Below, one piece after another: positions 16,097 through 24,221 of a stretch of 25,521 nucleotides of DNA. The position numbers and the translations under genes were made by a program. The notes beneath the pieces were generated by a model. That model was not told the DNA's origin. It saw only the letters and a list, made by a program, of their open reading frames with translations, and did not search any database. The number at the start of each line of letters is the position of its first letter. Position 1 is the first letter of the stretch. The stretch is from a virus: IMG/VR virus record IMGVR_UViG_3300044618_001856, positions 1-25,521 of that record, one strand, 5' to 3'.

Positions 16097-16690
16097 ATGC
16101 CAGCACAAAGTGAAAAGCAAGCGAGACTATTCAGATTAGTACGAGCCTTACAAAAAGGAAAAATTAAACCTGGAAAAGTATCTTCAACAGTACGTACAAT
16201 GGCTAGTACTATAAAACCAAGTAGCGTTAAAGATTTTACCAAACTAAAAGAAATATTGAAAAGTCTCAAAGAGTCTGAGTATTCACTGAGTGATTTTGAC
16301 ATTATCAAAGGAAAATCTTTTAATCAAGTGTTGAAAGAAAACGAAGGAGTTCCATTTGTCAAAAAAGAAATGTTGATATTTCAAAATAAGCAAAATGGAT
16401 TTAGCGGATTTGGCAAAACCAATTTTATTCCAAATGCGCCGGAAAACACACAGATACAAACCGAAATATTCAGTAACGGTAGTACAAAAAAGTATGTGTT
16501 TAAAAAATTAATAGATCAAAAAAATGAAAATTTAATTGTTTATGCTTGTTTTGTACAAAGAACCTATCCTGATCGACCAGAAAAAGAAATATTTAGTATG
16601 TTGAGTACCGGTGTAGATAAAAACAAAGATAGTGAACAAACAAGTTCGTTAGCAGACTTTATAGATAGAATTAACTCTTATGGCCTATAA
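16097..16690 (+). CDS. Hypothetical protein with DUF3008-like N-terminus
   Basis: The protein has 197 aa. The first 55 residues (MPAQSEKQARLFRLV, then KGKIKPGKVSSTVRTMA, then SVKDFTK) resemble the small stand-alone phage proteins of the DUF3008 type (MPxxSxxQ ... KGK ... S ... MS ... KDF). Here that module is joined to about 140 further residues I do not recognise, which include NGFSGFGKTNFIPN and a helix near the end (SSLADFIDRINSYGL). It is first in a two-gene plus-strand island inserted among minus-strand head genes, and overlaps the next gene by 11 nt, which implies coupling. Function unknown. Confidence 0.65.
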   Translation: MPAQSEKQARLFRLVRALQKGKIKPGKVSSTVRTMASTIKPSSVKDFTKLKEILKSLKESEYSLSDFDIIKGKSFNQVLKENEGVPFVKKEMLIFQNKQNGFSGFGKTNFIPNAPENTQIQTEIFSNGSTKKYVFKKLIDQKNENLIVYACFVQRTYPDRPEKEIFSMLSTGVDKNKDSEQTSSLADFIDRINSYGL

Positions 16691-17138
16691 TTTTAATCCC
16701 AATTTTTCTAAACATATGAATTCTAAAAAAGATAATTATAAGTTCATAAAAAGAACTGGCGAAGAAAACGCTTATTCAAATCCCGATGTACGTGAAATGA
16801 ATAATAGTTATAACAAGTACAAATCGCCAAAATTAATTAACTTTATAAATAATGATAATTTTGAAGAAGAAAAAATGTACAAACTTGAAGATATAGATAA
16901 TCCAAATGGATGGAATTTTATGGAGATAGATTTGTTAGGCGAAATGGATTTTCGTATAGATGACGAGTACAGAATGTTCTCTGAAGTAGAAGTTCCCTCT
17001 TTAGATATGGTTAATGAAAAGAGAAAAACCTTCGTCTATAAAACAGACGAAGGTTATGTATTAGAATCAAATAGAAAATATGTTTTTGAATCGTTTATCT
17101 CGATGTTGGAATTTATCGATTCTATACCGATGCGTTAG
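16680..17138 (+). CDS. Hypothetical acidic protein, second gene of the small plus-strand island
   Basis: The protein has 152 aa, Asn/Lys-rich at the N-terminus and Glu/Asp-rich afterwards, with no signal peptide, membrane helix or known motif. The ATG at 16680 overlaps the preceding gene's end by 11 nt. Its 3' end overlaps the convergent 140-aa gene by 17 nt (17122-17138). Its coding sequence also contains a hairpin that reads as an intrinsic terminator for the opposite strand, so part of its codon choice near residues 116-126 is constrained by that structure. I recognise no family. Confidence 0.6.
   Translation: MAYNFNPNFSKHMNSKKDNYKFIKRTGEENAYSNPDVREMNNSYNKYKSPKLINFINNDNFEEEKMYKLEDIDNPNGWNFMEIDLLGEMDFRIDDEYRMFSEVEVPSLDMVNEKRKTFVYKTDEGYVLESNRKYVFESFISMLEFIDSIPMR
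17027..17055 (-). terminator. Intrinsic terminator for minus-strand transcripts, embedded in a plus-strand gene
   Basis: A perfect 11-bp stem (AACCTTCGTCT at 17027-17037 and AGACGAAGGTT at 17045-17055) has a 7-nt loop. On the minus strand it is followed by TTTTTCTCTTTTC. It lies 67 nt after the stop of the 140-aa minus-strand gene, so it would end the terminase-to-protease transcript. There is no T-run on the plus side, so it should not stop the plus-strand gene that contains it. Confidence 0.75.
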
Positions 17139-17544
17139 TACTAACATTGGTTGTTTGTGGATTTTCATTCATTGAATCTGCGATCTCAAAATAACGTTCC
17201 AATCTCATACCAACTTGTTCATACAACATTTCAAGTTGTTGTTCAATAGCTTTCATCTTTTGTGCTTCTTCGTACATCTTAGCGGCATCACGTTTGATTT
17301 CTTTCATATCACGTTCCACCATTTTAGCTTCCATCCATTCGTTACATTCTTTAATAGCATATCGTTCTGCTAAATTAACAGCTTCCATAATTTTTTGTGC
17401 TGTTTCATAGACACTATCAGCTTTTAATCCTTTACGATATTCGTTGTAAGATTTAATAACCCCGACCATTTTTGATTTTTCTTCTTTGGTCAAAGCGACA
17501 TAAGTCGATTCCGTAGAGTTTTCCAGTAAATGTTTTAATTTCAT
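17122..17544 (-). CDS. Helical hypothetical head-region protein with possible capsid-targeting leader
   Basis: The protein has 140 aa, almost all helical: a long charged region at about 35-125 rich in Glu, Lys, Met and Ala, then a short Asn/Thr-rich tail. The N-terminus MKLKHLLEN has an L-L-E site, the type cut by gp21-like proteases, and resembles the capsid-targeting leaders of T4 internal proteins. It follows the protease gene by only 12 nt, and that gap is exactly TATTTATA plus 4 nt. A prohead core or internal protein role fits its place between protease and scaffold, but no family is recognised. Confidence 0.65.
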   Translation of the reverse strand: MKLKHLLENSTESTYVALTKEEKSKMVGVIKSYNEYRKGLKADSVYETAQKIMEAVNLAERYAIKECNEWMEAKMVERDMKEIKRDAAKMYEEAQKMKAIEQQLEMLYEQVGMRLERYFEIADSMNENPQTTNVSTNASV

Positions 17545-17548
17545 ACTT

Positions 17549-17556
17549 TATAAATA
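17549..17556 (-). promoter_or_regulatory. TATTTATA motif 4 nt upstream of the 140-aa gene
   Basis: The minus strand reads TATTTATA-AAGT-ATG. The 12-nt gap between the protease stop (TAA at 17557-17559) and this ATG consists only of the motif and its 4-nt spacer, which suggests the motif has a function here. Confidence 0.5.
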
Positions 17557-18159
17557 TTATAGTTCTGATAGAATGTTGTGAATAATTCTTTCAACATTAC
17601 TATATGGGTTAATTATTATTTTTTGTTCAACGCTTTCATTGATTTTTCCCTGTGGATACATAAAAGCTCCTTGTGTACTTGGATTGCTTACGAAATCAAA
17701 CGCAATTAAATCAAAATCGTCTTGTACAACATCTGCATTTTCACGCATATCTTTTTTAACACTTCCTAATCCGCGACTACTAATACCCAAAAGAATACCT
17801 GATTGTAGCAAGTCTCTTAAAATGTTACCGCTAGGCGTAGGAAGAATTTCAACTGTACCAACTAAATCTTTACTTTCCCACCCCATATCTACGATATTAT
17901 GACTTACATTTTTTAAGTTAACAACAGATGATTCTGGGTGATCTAATTCACCCATAGCACGACGTTGTTTAACGAAATTTTGCATATATTTCTCAGCTTC
18001 TCTCTTCAACACATCTACTGGATACACACGGCCGTTTTGGTTTTTTGCGTCGGCACGTTGTAATACGCCGGTTACGTATAATTTTCCATCTTTAAGAGAT
18101 TCATTTAAAGATGTTTTTTTAAATTCAAATGGTAAAATATCTATCAGTACTTGTTTCAT
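17557..18159 (-). CDS. Prohead core protease, gp21-like
   Basis: The protein has 200 aa (T4 gp21 has 212). A typical N-terminal beta part contains GVLQRADAKNQNGRVYP. The presumed catalytic His is H74 in GELDHPESS, and the presumed catalytic Ser is in LGISSRGLGS (S127 or S128). FDLIAFDFVSNPSTQGAF closes the family core. These blocks identify the herpesvirus-type/S80 prohead protease family, which cuts scaffold, capsid and internal proteins after (L/I)xE during head maturation. An L-N-E at residues 18-20 may be a self-cleavage site. The gene stands between two unrecognised head-region genes and the 140-aa gene, matching the T4 position after 67/68 and before 22. Confidence 0.9.
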   Translation of the reverse strand: MKQVLIDILPFEFKKTSLNESLKDGKLYVTGVLQRADAKNQNGRVYPVDVLKREAEKYMQNFVKQRRAMGELDHPESSVVNLKNVSHNIVDMGWESKDLVGTVEILPTPSGNILRDLLQSGILLGISSRGLGSVKKDMRENADVVQDDFDLIAFDFVSNPSTQGAFMYPQGKINESVEQKIIINPYSNVERIIHNILSEL

Positions 18160-18164
18160 ATATA

Positions 18165-19178
18165 TTAAGCTTTAGGTTGTGTTGTTCCCGTTTGTGCGTT
18201 TTGATCTTGAGTAGTCGCATCCTCTTTATCAGCGGTTATTTTGTTTGATGGAACAACATTTTGTTGACTGTTTGGTTCAACTAATGCTTTTGATTTAGCA
18301 ACTTGATATTGATCCTTTGGCTTCAAATTATCAGCATTGCCTAAAATTTTAAGTTTAAATCCTGGTTTAACAAAGAATTTAGCCACCTTTTGTTTATTTT
18401 CCTCTCGTCCAATAATTATGATGACATATCTATCATAATAATAATCAATCGCAACGCCTGTTACATTGATTGTATAATCTGTTTCAGGCTGTTTGTATCC
18501 TTTACTAGCTCTAACCACAATCTTCTTACCCAAAATTTTATCCTGTATTGACTTTTGAAGATTATTCTTTAATGCTTCAGTCGAACTTTTTAATTTTGTA
18601 TCAAATGCTGTAAAGTCAGGAAGAACATCGTATGTTTTTAAATCTACTGACGGCGCCGCAGCGGGTTGTTTAGGTTGAGCAGGTTGAGCAGGTTGAGCAG
18701 GTTGAGCAGGTTGAACAGGTTGTGGGGCAGCAACTGGTTTATCTTCTTGTTCGTATTTAAGAGTATCAAATCTCTCATACATAGGTAAAGCACCTTGTTT
18801 ATATCCAATTAAATTGGGATCCATATCAGGATCATTGTGTTGAACCAAACCATTTTCGTCAGTATATGTATCGCCTAATTCAATTGATTGTGCTGGTGTT
18901 GCGTAAGCCGGACCACTATACATTTGATTTTCCAACTTATATCCATTACTTCTTTTGATAGCTTTAGCTAACTTATATCCCAATTGTGTCGCTGCTCTAA
19001 TGTTTCCTGGTCCACGGCGGCTAAATGCAAATGGTGTTCTAGCAGCATCGCCTCCAACTGAAACAGGACCAGACGCGACCGCACCTGTACCTGTTGTACT
19101 AGCTTCATTTTTAACCTTTAACTTGGTTAAAATTCGTTTAATCTTTTCTTTAAGATTTTGTTTCATTTTTGACATCAA
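18165..19178 (-). CDS. Hypothetical head-region protein with Ala-Gln-Pro repeats
   Basis: The protein has 337 aa. The basic N-terminus (MMSKMKQNLKEKIKRILTKL) is followed by TPFAFSRRGPGNIRAATQLG. A Pro-Ala-Gln low-complexity stretch lies at about 150-172, then a beta-rich domain at about 205-285 (KIVVRASKGYK ... VAIDYYYDRYVIIIIGREEN), and a Gln/Thr-rich end. It starts 29 nt inside the end of the upstream 292-aa gene, so translation is probably coupled. Its place between portal and protease is that of T4 genes 67 and 68, prohead core proteins, but I see no sequence match to them. Function unknown; head assembly is inferred from position. Confidence 0.65.
   Translation of the reverse strand: MMSKMKQNLKEKIKRILTKLKVKNEASTTGTGAVASGPVSVGGDAARTPFAFSRRGPGNIRAATQLGYKLAKAIKRSNGYKLENQMYSGPAYATPAQSIELGDTYTDENGLVQHNDPDMDPNLIGYKQGALPMYERFDTLKYEQEDKPVAAPQPVQPAQPAQPAQPAQPKQPAAAPSVDLKTYDVLPDFTAFDTKLKSSTEALKNNLQKSIQDKILGKKIVVRASKGYKQPETDYTINVTGVAIDYYYDRYVIIIIGREENKQKVAKFFVKPGFKLKILGNADNLKPKDQYQVAKSKALVEPNSQQNVVPSNKITADKEDATTQDQNAQTGTTQPKA
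18673..18717 (-). repeat. Five tandem 9-bp units coding Ala-Gln-Pro
   Basis: Five consecutive 9-bp units, plus-strand GGTTGAGCA with one base changed in the last (GGTTGAACA), encode Ala/Val-Gln-Pro repeats. Near-identical units suggest recent slippage expansion. Confidence 0.9.
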
Positions 19179-20028
19179 TCTTTTTAATTTCTTCTACTAA
19201 TTCATACGCATTCAATAAAGATGTCAATTGATTTTCTTTAATTATACCGGCACAAGATTTAGTAGAAAATTGACTAATAACTTCATTTATTTTAATTTTA
19301 ACTACGTCAGATGTAACATTTTTTACTTGGTCTTTTAATACCAAGCTGATTCTTTTGTATTCTTCATTGACATATTTTGTAAATTTACTGGAATTTGAAA
19401 CATTGGTAATATATTCCTTCAATAGTTTCTTTTGATCTGGCAATAAATCGTTGTATTTACTATTGAAATTTTCAATTAAAAACTTGTATGCTAACAATCT
19501 AACGTCTGCAGTTTGACTTCCATAAACATCCAACGATTCTTGATCCGACTTCTTTTCTTTTGTCAAATTTTCAACGATGTACTCTCTGGATTCTATTAAC
19601 TCAGTAACTTCAAACTTAACCCCACTTTTATCTTGGTCTTCAAATAATTTATAAATGGAAGCATATAACTTATAATTTGGGATTTTGTTCTTTAAAAAAT
19701 CATCAATGTTATATTTTTCTTTAATTTCTTTGATGATACTATACTTTTGTTTATTTAATTCACGTTCGTCAAGTTTAGATCGTGTTTGTAATACAACACC
19801 CAAAAGTCGTTCGGCCGAAGATACATCTTTACTTTTTTGTTGTAAAATAAAATTATAAAGCTGCACCTCTTTTCCAAGTTCTTTACTTTCGTGGAAGTAC
19901 TTGAACATTAAATTTTTAGTAAATGATTCATCTTTTCCCGCTAGAATGTCTGATGTAATTTGTCGAGTGAGTAGTTCAAACAATATTCCAGCATTCTTGA
20001 ATTTTGAATGTTTTGCTTTCTTGTGCAT
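19150..20028 (-). CDS. Hypothetical helical head-region protein downstream of portal
   Basis: The protein has 292 aa, predominantly helical and charged. The N-terminus reads MHKKAKHSKFKNAGILFELL then TRQITSDILAG; this start (KNxGxLFELLxRQIT) is one I associate with unnamed proteins of T4-like environmental phages found between portal and protease. No enzyme motif, signal peptide or membrane helix is visible. It overlaps the next gene by 29 nt. A role in prohead core or head assembly is inferred from position only. Confidence 0.65.
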   Translation of the reverse strand: MHKKAKHSKFKNAGILFELLTRQITSDILAGKDESFTKNLMFKYFHESKELGKEVQLYNFILQQKSKDVSSAERLLGVVLQTRSKLDERELNKQKYSIIKEIKEKYNIDDFLKNKIPNYKLYASIYKLFEDQDKSGVKFEVTELIESREYIVENLTKEKKSDQESLDVYGSQTADVRLLAYKFLIENFNSKYNDLLPDQKKLLKEYITNVSNSSKFTKYVNEEYKRISLVLKDQVKNVTSDVVKIKINEVISQFSTKSCAGIIKENQLTSLLNAYELVEEIKKIDVKNETKS

Positions 20029-20040
20029 ATTATTTATTAT

Positions 20041-20052
20041 TATTTATAAATA
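20041..20052 (-). promoter_or_regulatory. Overlapping TATTTATA and TATAAATA upstream of the 292-aa gene
   Basis: On the minus strand TATTTATA (20052-20045) overlaps TATAAATA (20048-20041). They lie 16 and 12 nt before the ATG at 20028. The 56-nt gap after the portal gene is otherwise AT-rich without structure. Confidence 0.35.
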
Positions 20053-20084
20053 TAATCAATGTGGTTAAATATATAGGAATTATA

Positions 20085-21983
20085 CTATTCTTTTATATTT
20101 TGTTCGTCCATGAAAGAATTTTTGTTTCCTTCCATCAAACTTTCTTTTTCTTGATCCAACGTTTTTAACAAATCTGTCAGCCCCTTAATAGACTCCACAG
20201 ACAATGGCGATCCATTTTTATATTTGTGCGATACTGATAAATCACTGCGTCTATTGTTTTCTAATGTGCCTAGTGGATCTTCCCCAAAAGGATATTTACT
20301 GGCATCTTTTCTACCAGTTTGATCACGTTTTTCTGATAACTTTGGGGGAGTTGATGGTTCACCACCAGCTTCAGCGCCGGTATCTTTACCACTATCATCT
20401 CCTCCTTCAGGAGCAGTGTCAGTCCCAGGCTCACTACCACCTGGTTCAGCTCCGCCACCACCGCCGCTTTCACCCTCCTTATCTTTTTTATTTAAAAAGG
20501 ATAGAGCTGGATCATTGCCTTCTTCTTCAATCTGCTTAAATCTATAATTTCCTTTAGCGTCGTCGATTAGTTGTTTTTGCAGAGTTATCATATCATGATC
20601 TGATAAACCAAAGATATTTTCATAAATCCATTTCTTAGAAAATACTTTTTGTTCTTGCATATCTTTGCAAAGTTCCACTTTGCTCTTATATACATCGATT
20701 TTTTCTTTTTCAAATATAGTGGACGGATTAGTTAATTCCAGTGTAAAATCTACTAATGATTCGTCTCTATATCCTTGGCTATATAAATGAATAACCGCAA
20801 TTTTATTCAATTCACTAACCATAATACGTTGTATACGTTCTACTGTTCTAGCAAATCTTATGTCTTCAGCTGCTAATGTAGCTTTACCACTCAATGATTC
20901 ATCATATCCCAAAAATGCTTTGGGTATCTTAAGTGCTGCCATCATTTTATTACGAAGATACTCAATGTCATCGGTACCAGTCCACTCTAATCCAGATAAA
21001 TTTTCAATACTGGTTCCACTATCACTACCACGAACAGGCAAGAAAAAGTCCTCTACCATGTTTTGTAGATTGAATCTTAAATTATAATCTCCGGTTTCTT
21101 GATCCAAATATGGTACCTTTTTCATTTGGTCCATAATACGTTGCATATGATTGTCAACTTCATTTGGTGGAATATTACCAATATCAACTTTGAAAATGCG
21201 TTTTTCAGGCGCACGCATAATACGATGAATTAACATTGCGTCTTCCATCAAACTCAATTGTTTCCAAACACGTCGGGCGCCTTCTAAAGTACTTTTTCCA
21301 TATGGGAGAAAGTTACTATCGCTCAATAATCTAAAATGAGCAATTTGATAGTTCTCCAAATCCTCCATCTTGTTTCCATATGGCAAATTGACTTGAAATT
21401 TAACAAAGTTTTTATTGGTCAAATGTGCATTTTCTACACGTGTTACATAATATGTACTCAATGGTTCTACCAAATAAACACCATATTCAGGGCTAATATG
21501 AAGTCGTAGATAAAAATCACCATATTTAACCATACACCGTGACCAACTCCATAAATTAAACTCTATGTTCAAAATATCATAGAATAGATTGTGCAAAATG
21601 TTTTTAATTTCATCGTTGGAAGATTTGATATGAATTACTTCACCCATTTCATTTCGGGTTGTACATTCATCTGCATAAATGTCCAACGCAGATGATAGAA
21701 TTGGATCCATATCCATTGTATCATAATCACGAAATAGTTCTACACGACTGCTTTGATATGATAAATTAAAATCTCTAGTATATTGATTATACGAAGTAGT
21801 ACGTAATCTATTAAACCTGTCTCTTAAACTATTACGATCTGTAGCGTACTGAATTTCATCAGTATCAATAACTTTTAGTTTTTTACCACCAATGTTGCGA
21901 ACGATCACGTCGTTTGAAAACAAACGCTTCAAACGAGCGAATAAAGACCGACTCCGTAATTCTTGAAAAGATTTATCTGACAT
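20085..21983 (-). CDS. Portal protein, gp20-like
   Basis: The protein has 632 aa (T4 gp20 has 524). Family features seen are an N-terminal region SLRDRFNRLRTTSYN, then DYDTMDMDPILSSALDIYAD, then NLWSWSRCMVKYGDFYLRL. After these come RIMRAPEKRIFKVDIGNIPP and the clip/stem region LEWTGTDDIEYLRNKMMAAL followed by KIPKAFLGYDE. These identify the T4-type portal, the 12-subunit ring at one head vertex through which DNA is packaged and to which neck proteins bind. The extra length is C-terminal: about residues 490-570 are a Gly/Glu/Pro/Asp-rich disordered segment, followed by a short Arg/Lys-rich and helical end. It lies directly downstream of TerL; the T4 tail sheath and tube genes normally between them are absent here. 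Confidence 0.92.
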   Translation of the reverse strand: MSDKSFQELRSRSLFARLKRLFSNDVIVRNIGGKKLKVIDTDEIQYATDRNSLRDRFNRLRTTSYNQYTRDFNLSYQSSRVELFRDYDTMDMDPILSSALDIYADECTTRNEMGEVIHIKSSNDEIKNILHNLFYDILNIEFNLWSWSRCMVKYGDFYLRLHISPEYGVYLVEPLSTYYVTRVENAHLTNKNFVKFQVNLPYGNKMEDLENYQIAHFRLLSDSNFLPYGKSTLEGARRVWKQLSLMEDAMLIHRIMRAPEKRIFKVDIGNIPPNEVDNHMQRIMDQMKKVPYLDQETGDYNLRFNLQNMVEDFFLPVRGSDSGTSIENLSGLEWTGTDDIEYLRNKMMAALKIPKAFLGYDESLSGKATLAAEDIRFARTVERIQRIMVSELNKIAVIHLYSQGYRDESLVDFTLELTNPSTIFEKEKIDVYKSKVELCKDMQEQKVFSKKWIYENIFGLSDHDMITLQKQLIDDAKGNYRFKQIEEEGNDPALSFLNKKDKEGESGGGGGAEPGGSEPGTDTAPEGGDDSGKDTGAEAGGEPSTPPKLSEKRDQTGRKDASKYPFGEDPLGTLENNRRSDLSVSHKYKNGSPLSVESIKGLTDLLKTLDQEKESLMEGNKNSFMDEQNIKE

Positions 21984-22009
21984 ATGATTTATCTATAATA
22001 TATAAGTAT

Positions 22010-23599
22010 TTACATCAACCAAGTTAAACTTTCTTTTTTGTCATTTACCGTGAAATCCATAGTTTTATGATGATCTGGTACCGCGCTTACTTGTTTCGGA
22101 ATTGAAATTTGACTTGAGACTTTTGATATTTTTGAAATGATTGCACGGTTATAAGCTATTTGTTCATTTCTAAGCTTCAACGCTGTTTCACGTATCCACA
22201 ATCCAATTCCAATTGCCATAACTAAATCGTCATTATAACCCCTCATCGCTTCTGCTTTGGGTCCGTTCCAAACGAACACATTCAGTTCTTCATATAATCT
22301 TTTAGACTTCATAATCACTTGTTTTTGTCTAAAAAATAACTCCAAATTACTTACGATTAAAGGTCTATTTTTACTAGTTGTTGTAAATCCAGGAATTAAC
22401 TTTTTATCAGCTGTATTTAATTTATTAGAATATGTTTTTTCTACATCAATCACCGTCAAATCAGTTGCGCTATAAAACGTATTTTGATAGTCTCGGTCAA
22501 TAATTTGTTGTAATGTAGCCCACCCTATAGTGTTATTTTCTACCACCAATAAAGCATTGTTATATTCAGTAGCAACACTAACCAATAAGTTTCCATAATC
22601 TTTTGTAGTTAACTGACCTTTATATTCAGCTACTTGTTCCAATGTTTCTATATCTATAACGTGGAATGCACTAAAATCACCACCGTCTCCTCTAGCACAG
22701 TCAGCTGTCAATATGTAGTTTTTACTATAATTAGGATAATCCCAGATCCATAGGTCTTGATTGTTACCTCGCTTTTCAACAGGATCTTTTAGATGTGTTT
22801 GTTTGTAAAACTCAAGAATATCTACACTTACAACTTGATTACCAGATGTACTAAAGTCGCAATCACATTCTTGTGCTGCACCTTTTACTCCTGACAACTC
22901 AGTTTGTTTATCTCTCCACGTTTGATCTCTTTCTGGGTGTAAATGCCAAGGTAATCTAATTGTTTTAAAATTATTCTTGCCTTCTTCAGATTCAACCCAA
23001 ATTTTATGGAAGAAATTGCCAACACCGTTTGGCGTACTTAGTATAATAGCTCTACCACCAGTAGACAGTGTATATTGAGAAGACAGCCAAATTTCTTCAA
23101 TACCATCGATAAATGCGGCTTCGTCGATAATTAGTAAAGATAGTGCTGATGAACGACCTGCTGTGCCGGCGGATGAAACTGCTTTGATTTGTGAACCATT
23201 TTTTAATCGTAATGACAATCTATTATCTTCTACACAAGGAACTTTTAACCAACTTGGAAGGTTATCGTTTGCAAATCTTACCTTAGTGACAATTTCTTTC
23301 GCTGTTTCTTGCGTAATACTAATACAAAGAATGTTCTTATCATTATGAAATGTCATTAACCACAAACTATAAGCGGCTGTAAGGGTACTGATACCCATCT
23401 GACGACTCTTAAGAACAATGTTTAATTGATTATCAACAAAGTTTTGTAAAGCATCTTCTTGAAATGGATATAGTTCAAATGCAACCGTGCCTCTAATAGG
23501 ATGTTGAATCTTAACATACTTCTTCATAAAGTATATAGGATCCTCTATACACTTCTTATACTCTTGTTTTATTATTTCTCTGAGATTTGGCTGACTCAT
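22010..23599 (-). CDS. Terminase large subunit, gp17-like
   Basis: The protein has 529 aa (T4 gp17 has 610). The ATPase part has a Walker A-like SRQMGIST at 65-72, Walker B LLIIDE at about 155-160, and the coupling motif STP at 188-190. The nuclease part has acidic residues D300 (ILTADCARGDGGDFSAF), E354 (LVVENN) and D457/D458 (RGYNDDLV), the RNase H-like triad used to cut concatemeric DNA. In Walker A the usual Lys before Ser/Thr is Ile; other large terminases also lack Lys there and use an earlier basic residue. The gene starts inside the end of the zinc-ribbon gene (44-nt overlap), which suggests coupling with a possible small terminase. It packages DNA into the prohead through the portal. 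Confidence 0.95.
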   Translation of the reverse strand: MSQPNLREIIKQEYKKCIEDPIYFMKKYVKIQHPIRGTVAFELYPFQEDALQNFVDNQLNIVLKSRQMGISTLTAAYSLWLMTFHNDKNILCISITQETAKEIVTKVRFANDNLPSWLKVPCVEDNRLSLRLKNGSQIKAVSSAGTAGRSSALSLLIIDEAAFIDGIEEIWLSSQYTLSTGGRAIILSTPNGVGNFFHKIWVESEEGKNNFKTIRLPWHLHPERDQTWRDKQTELSGVKGAAQECDCDFSTSGNQVVSVDILEFYKQTHLKDPVEKRGNNQDLWIWDYPNYSKNYILTADCARGDGGDFSAFHVIDIETLEQVAEYKGQLTTKDYGNLLVSVATEYNNALLVVENNTIGWATLQQIIDRDYQNTFYSATDLTVIDVEKTYSNKLNTADKKLIPGFTTTSKNRPLIVSNLELFFRQKQVIMKSKRLYEELNVFVWNGPKAEAMRGYNDDLVMAIGIGLWIRETALKLRNEQIAYNRAIISKISKVSSQISIPKQVSAVPDHHKTMDFTVNDKKESLTWLM

Positions 23600-24203
23600 A
23601 TTTTTCTTCGTATTCTTTTATCTTAGGGGTCAGTTCATCTAATCGTATATCAATAACCCCTATATCTTTAATTAAATCTTCAAATATTTTATTGTAATCT
23701 ATATTGCCATCCCATTTTTCAAATGATCCATCTTCTTCAAGAAATGTAACATCTTTATCTTTATTTTCTTCACAGAACTTTTTACTTTCTTCAAACTTTT
23801 TCTTATAATCTTCTAAAATACTACGTTCATTTTTTAAATCCTGCAGTTCATTATAGACATCAAACATACCCATCAATTTTAACTCAGTTTGAAAATTAAT
23901 AAAACAGTCGTAACAATATCCAGTTTTAGGCCAAACTCGGTCGTCCAAATAATTGCCCCATCGAACATCCATATTACACGTTTTACAACGTTTTTCATTA
24001 ATAATCGTGGCACGTTTTGAAACTCTGCGTTTACTATTATTCTTCCAAACCCATTTGTGTCCTTGACTATCCTCCCATTCTTCACCTTCTTTGCGTTTAT
24101 TGTTCTCCAAATTGGCATCGTAGCCAACTTGTACGAATGGACGATTGCCTTCTAGGTAATCTTTAACGATGCCTAGATTACTTTTACCTGATGCTTTCTT
24201 CAT
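23556..24203 (-). CDS. Zinc-ribbon plus coiled-coil protein; candidate terminase small subunit
   Basis: The protein has 215 aa. The N-terminal third is basic, with EEWEDSQGHKWVWKNNSKRR. Four cysteines, C73, C76, C97 and C100 (CKTC ... CYDC), look like a zinc ribbon. Residues about 110-205 form a long charged helical region (LQDLKNERSILEDYKKKFEE and a second heptad-like stretch near 180-205). It is immediately upstream of, and overlaps, the large terminase by 44 nt, the place where gp16-type small terminases are found; those are also coiled-coil, DNA-recognising oligomers. No direct match to gp16 is visible, so the small-terminase role is inferred from position and layout. Confidence 0.6.
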   Translation of the reverse strand: MKKASGKSNLGIVKDYLEGNRPFVQVGYDANLENNKRKEGEEWEDSQGHKWVWKNNSKRRVSKRATIINEKRCKTCNMDVRWGNYLDDRVWPKTGYCYDCFINFQTELKLMGMFDVYNELQDLKNERSILEDYKKKFEESKKFCEENKDKDVTFLEEDGSFEKWDGNIDYNKIFEDLIKDIGVIDIRLDELTPKIKEYEEKYESAKSQRNNKTRV

Positions 24204-24221
24204 AACAAATACGTATTTAAT

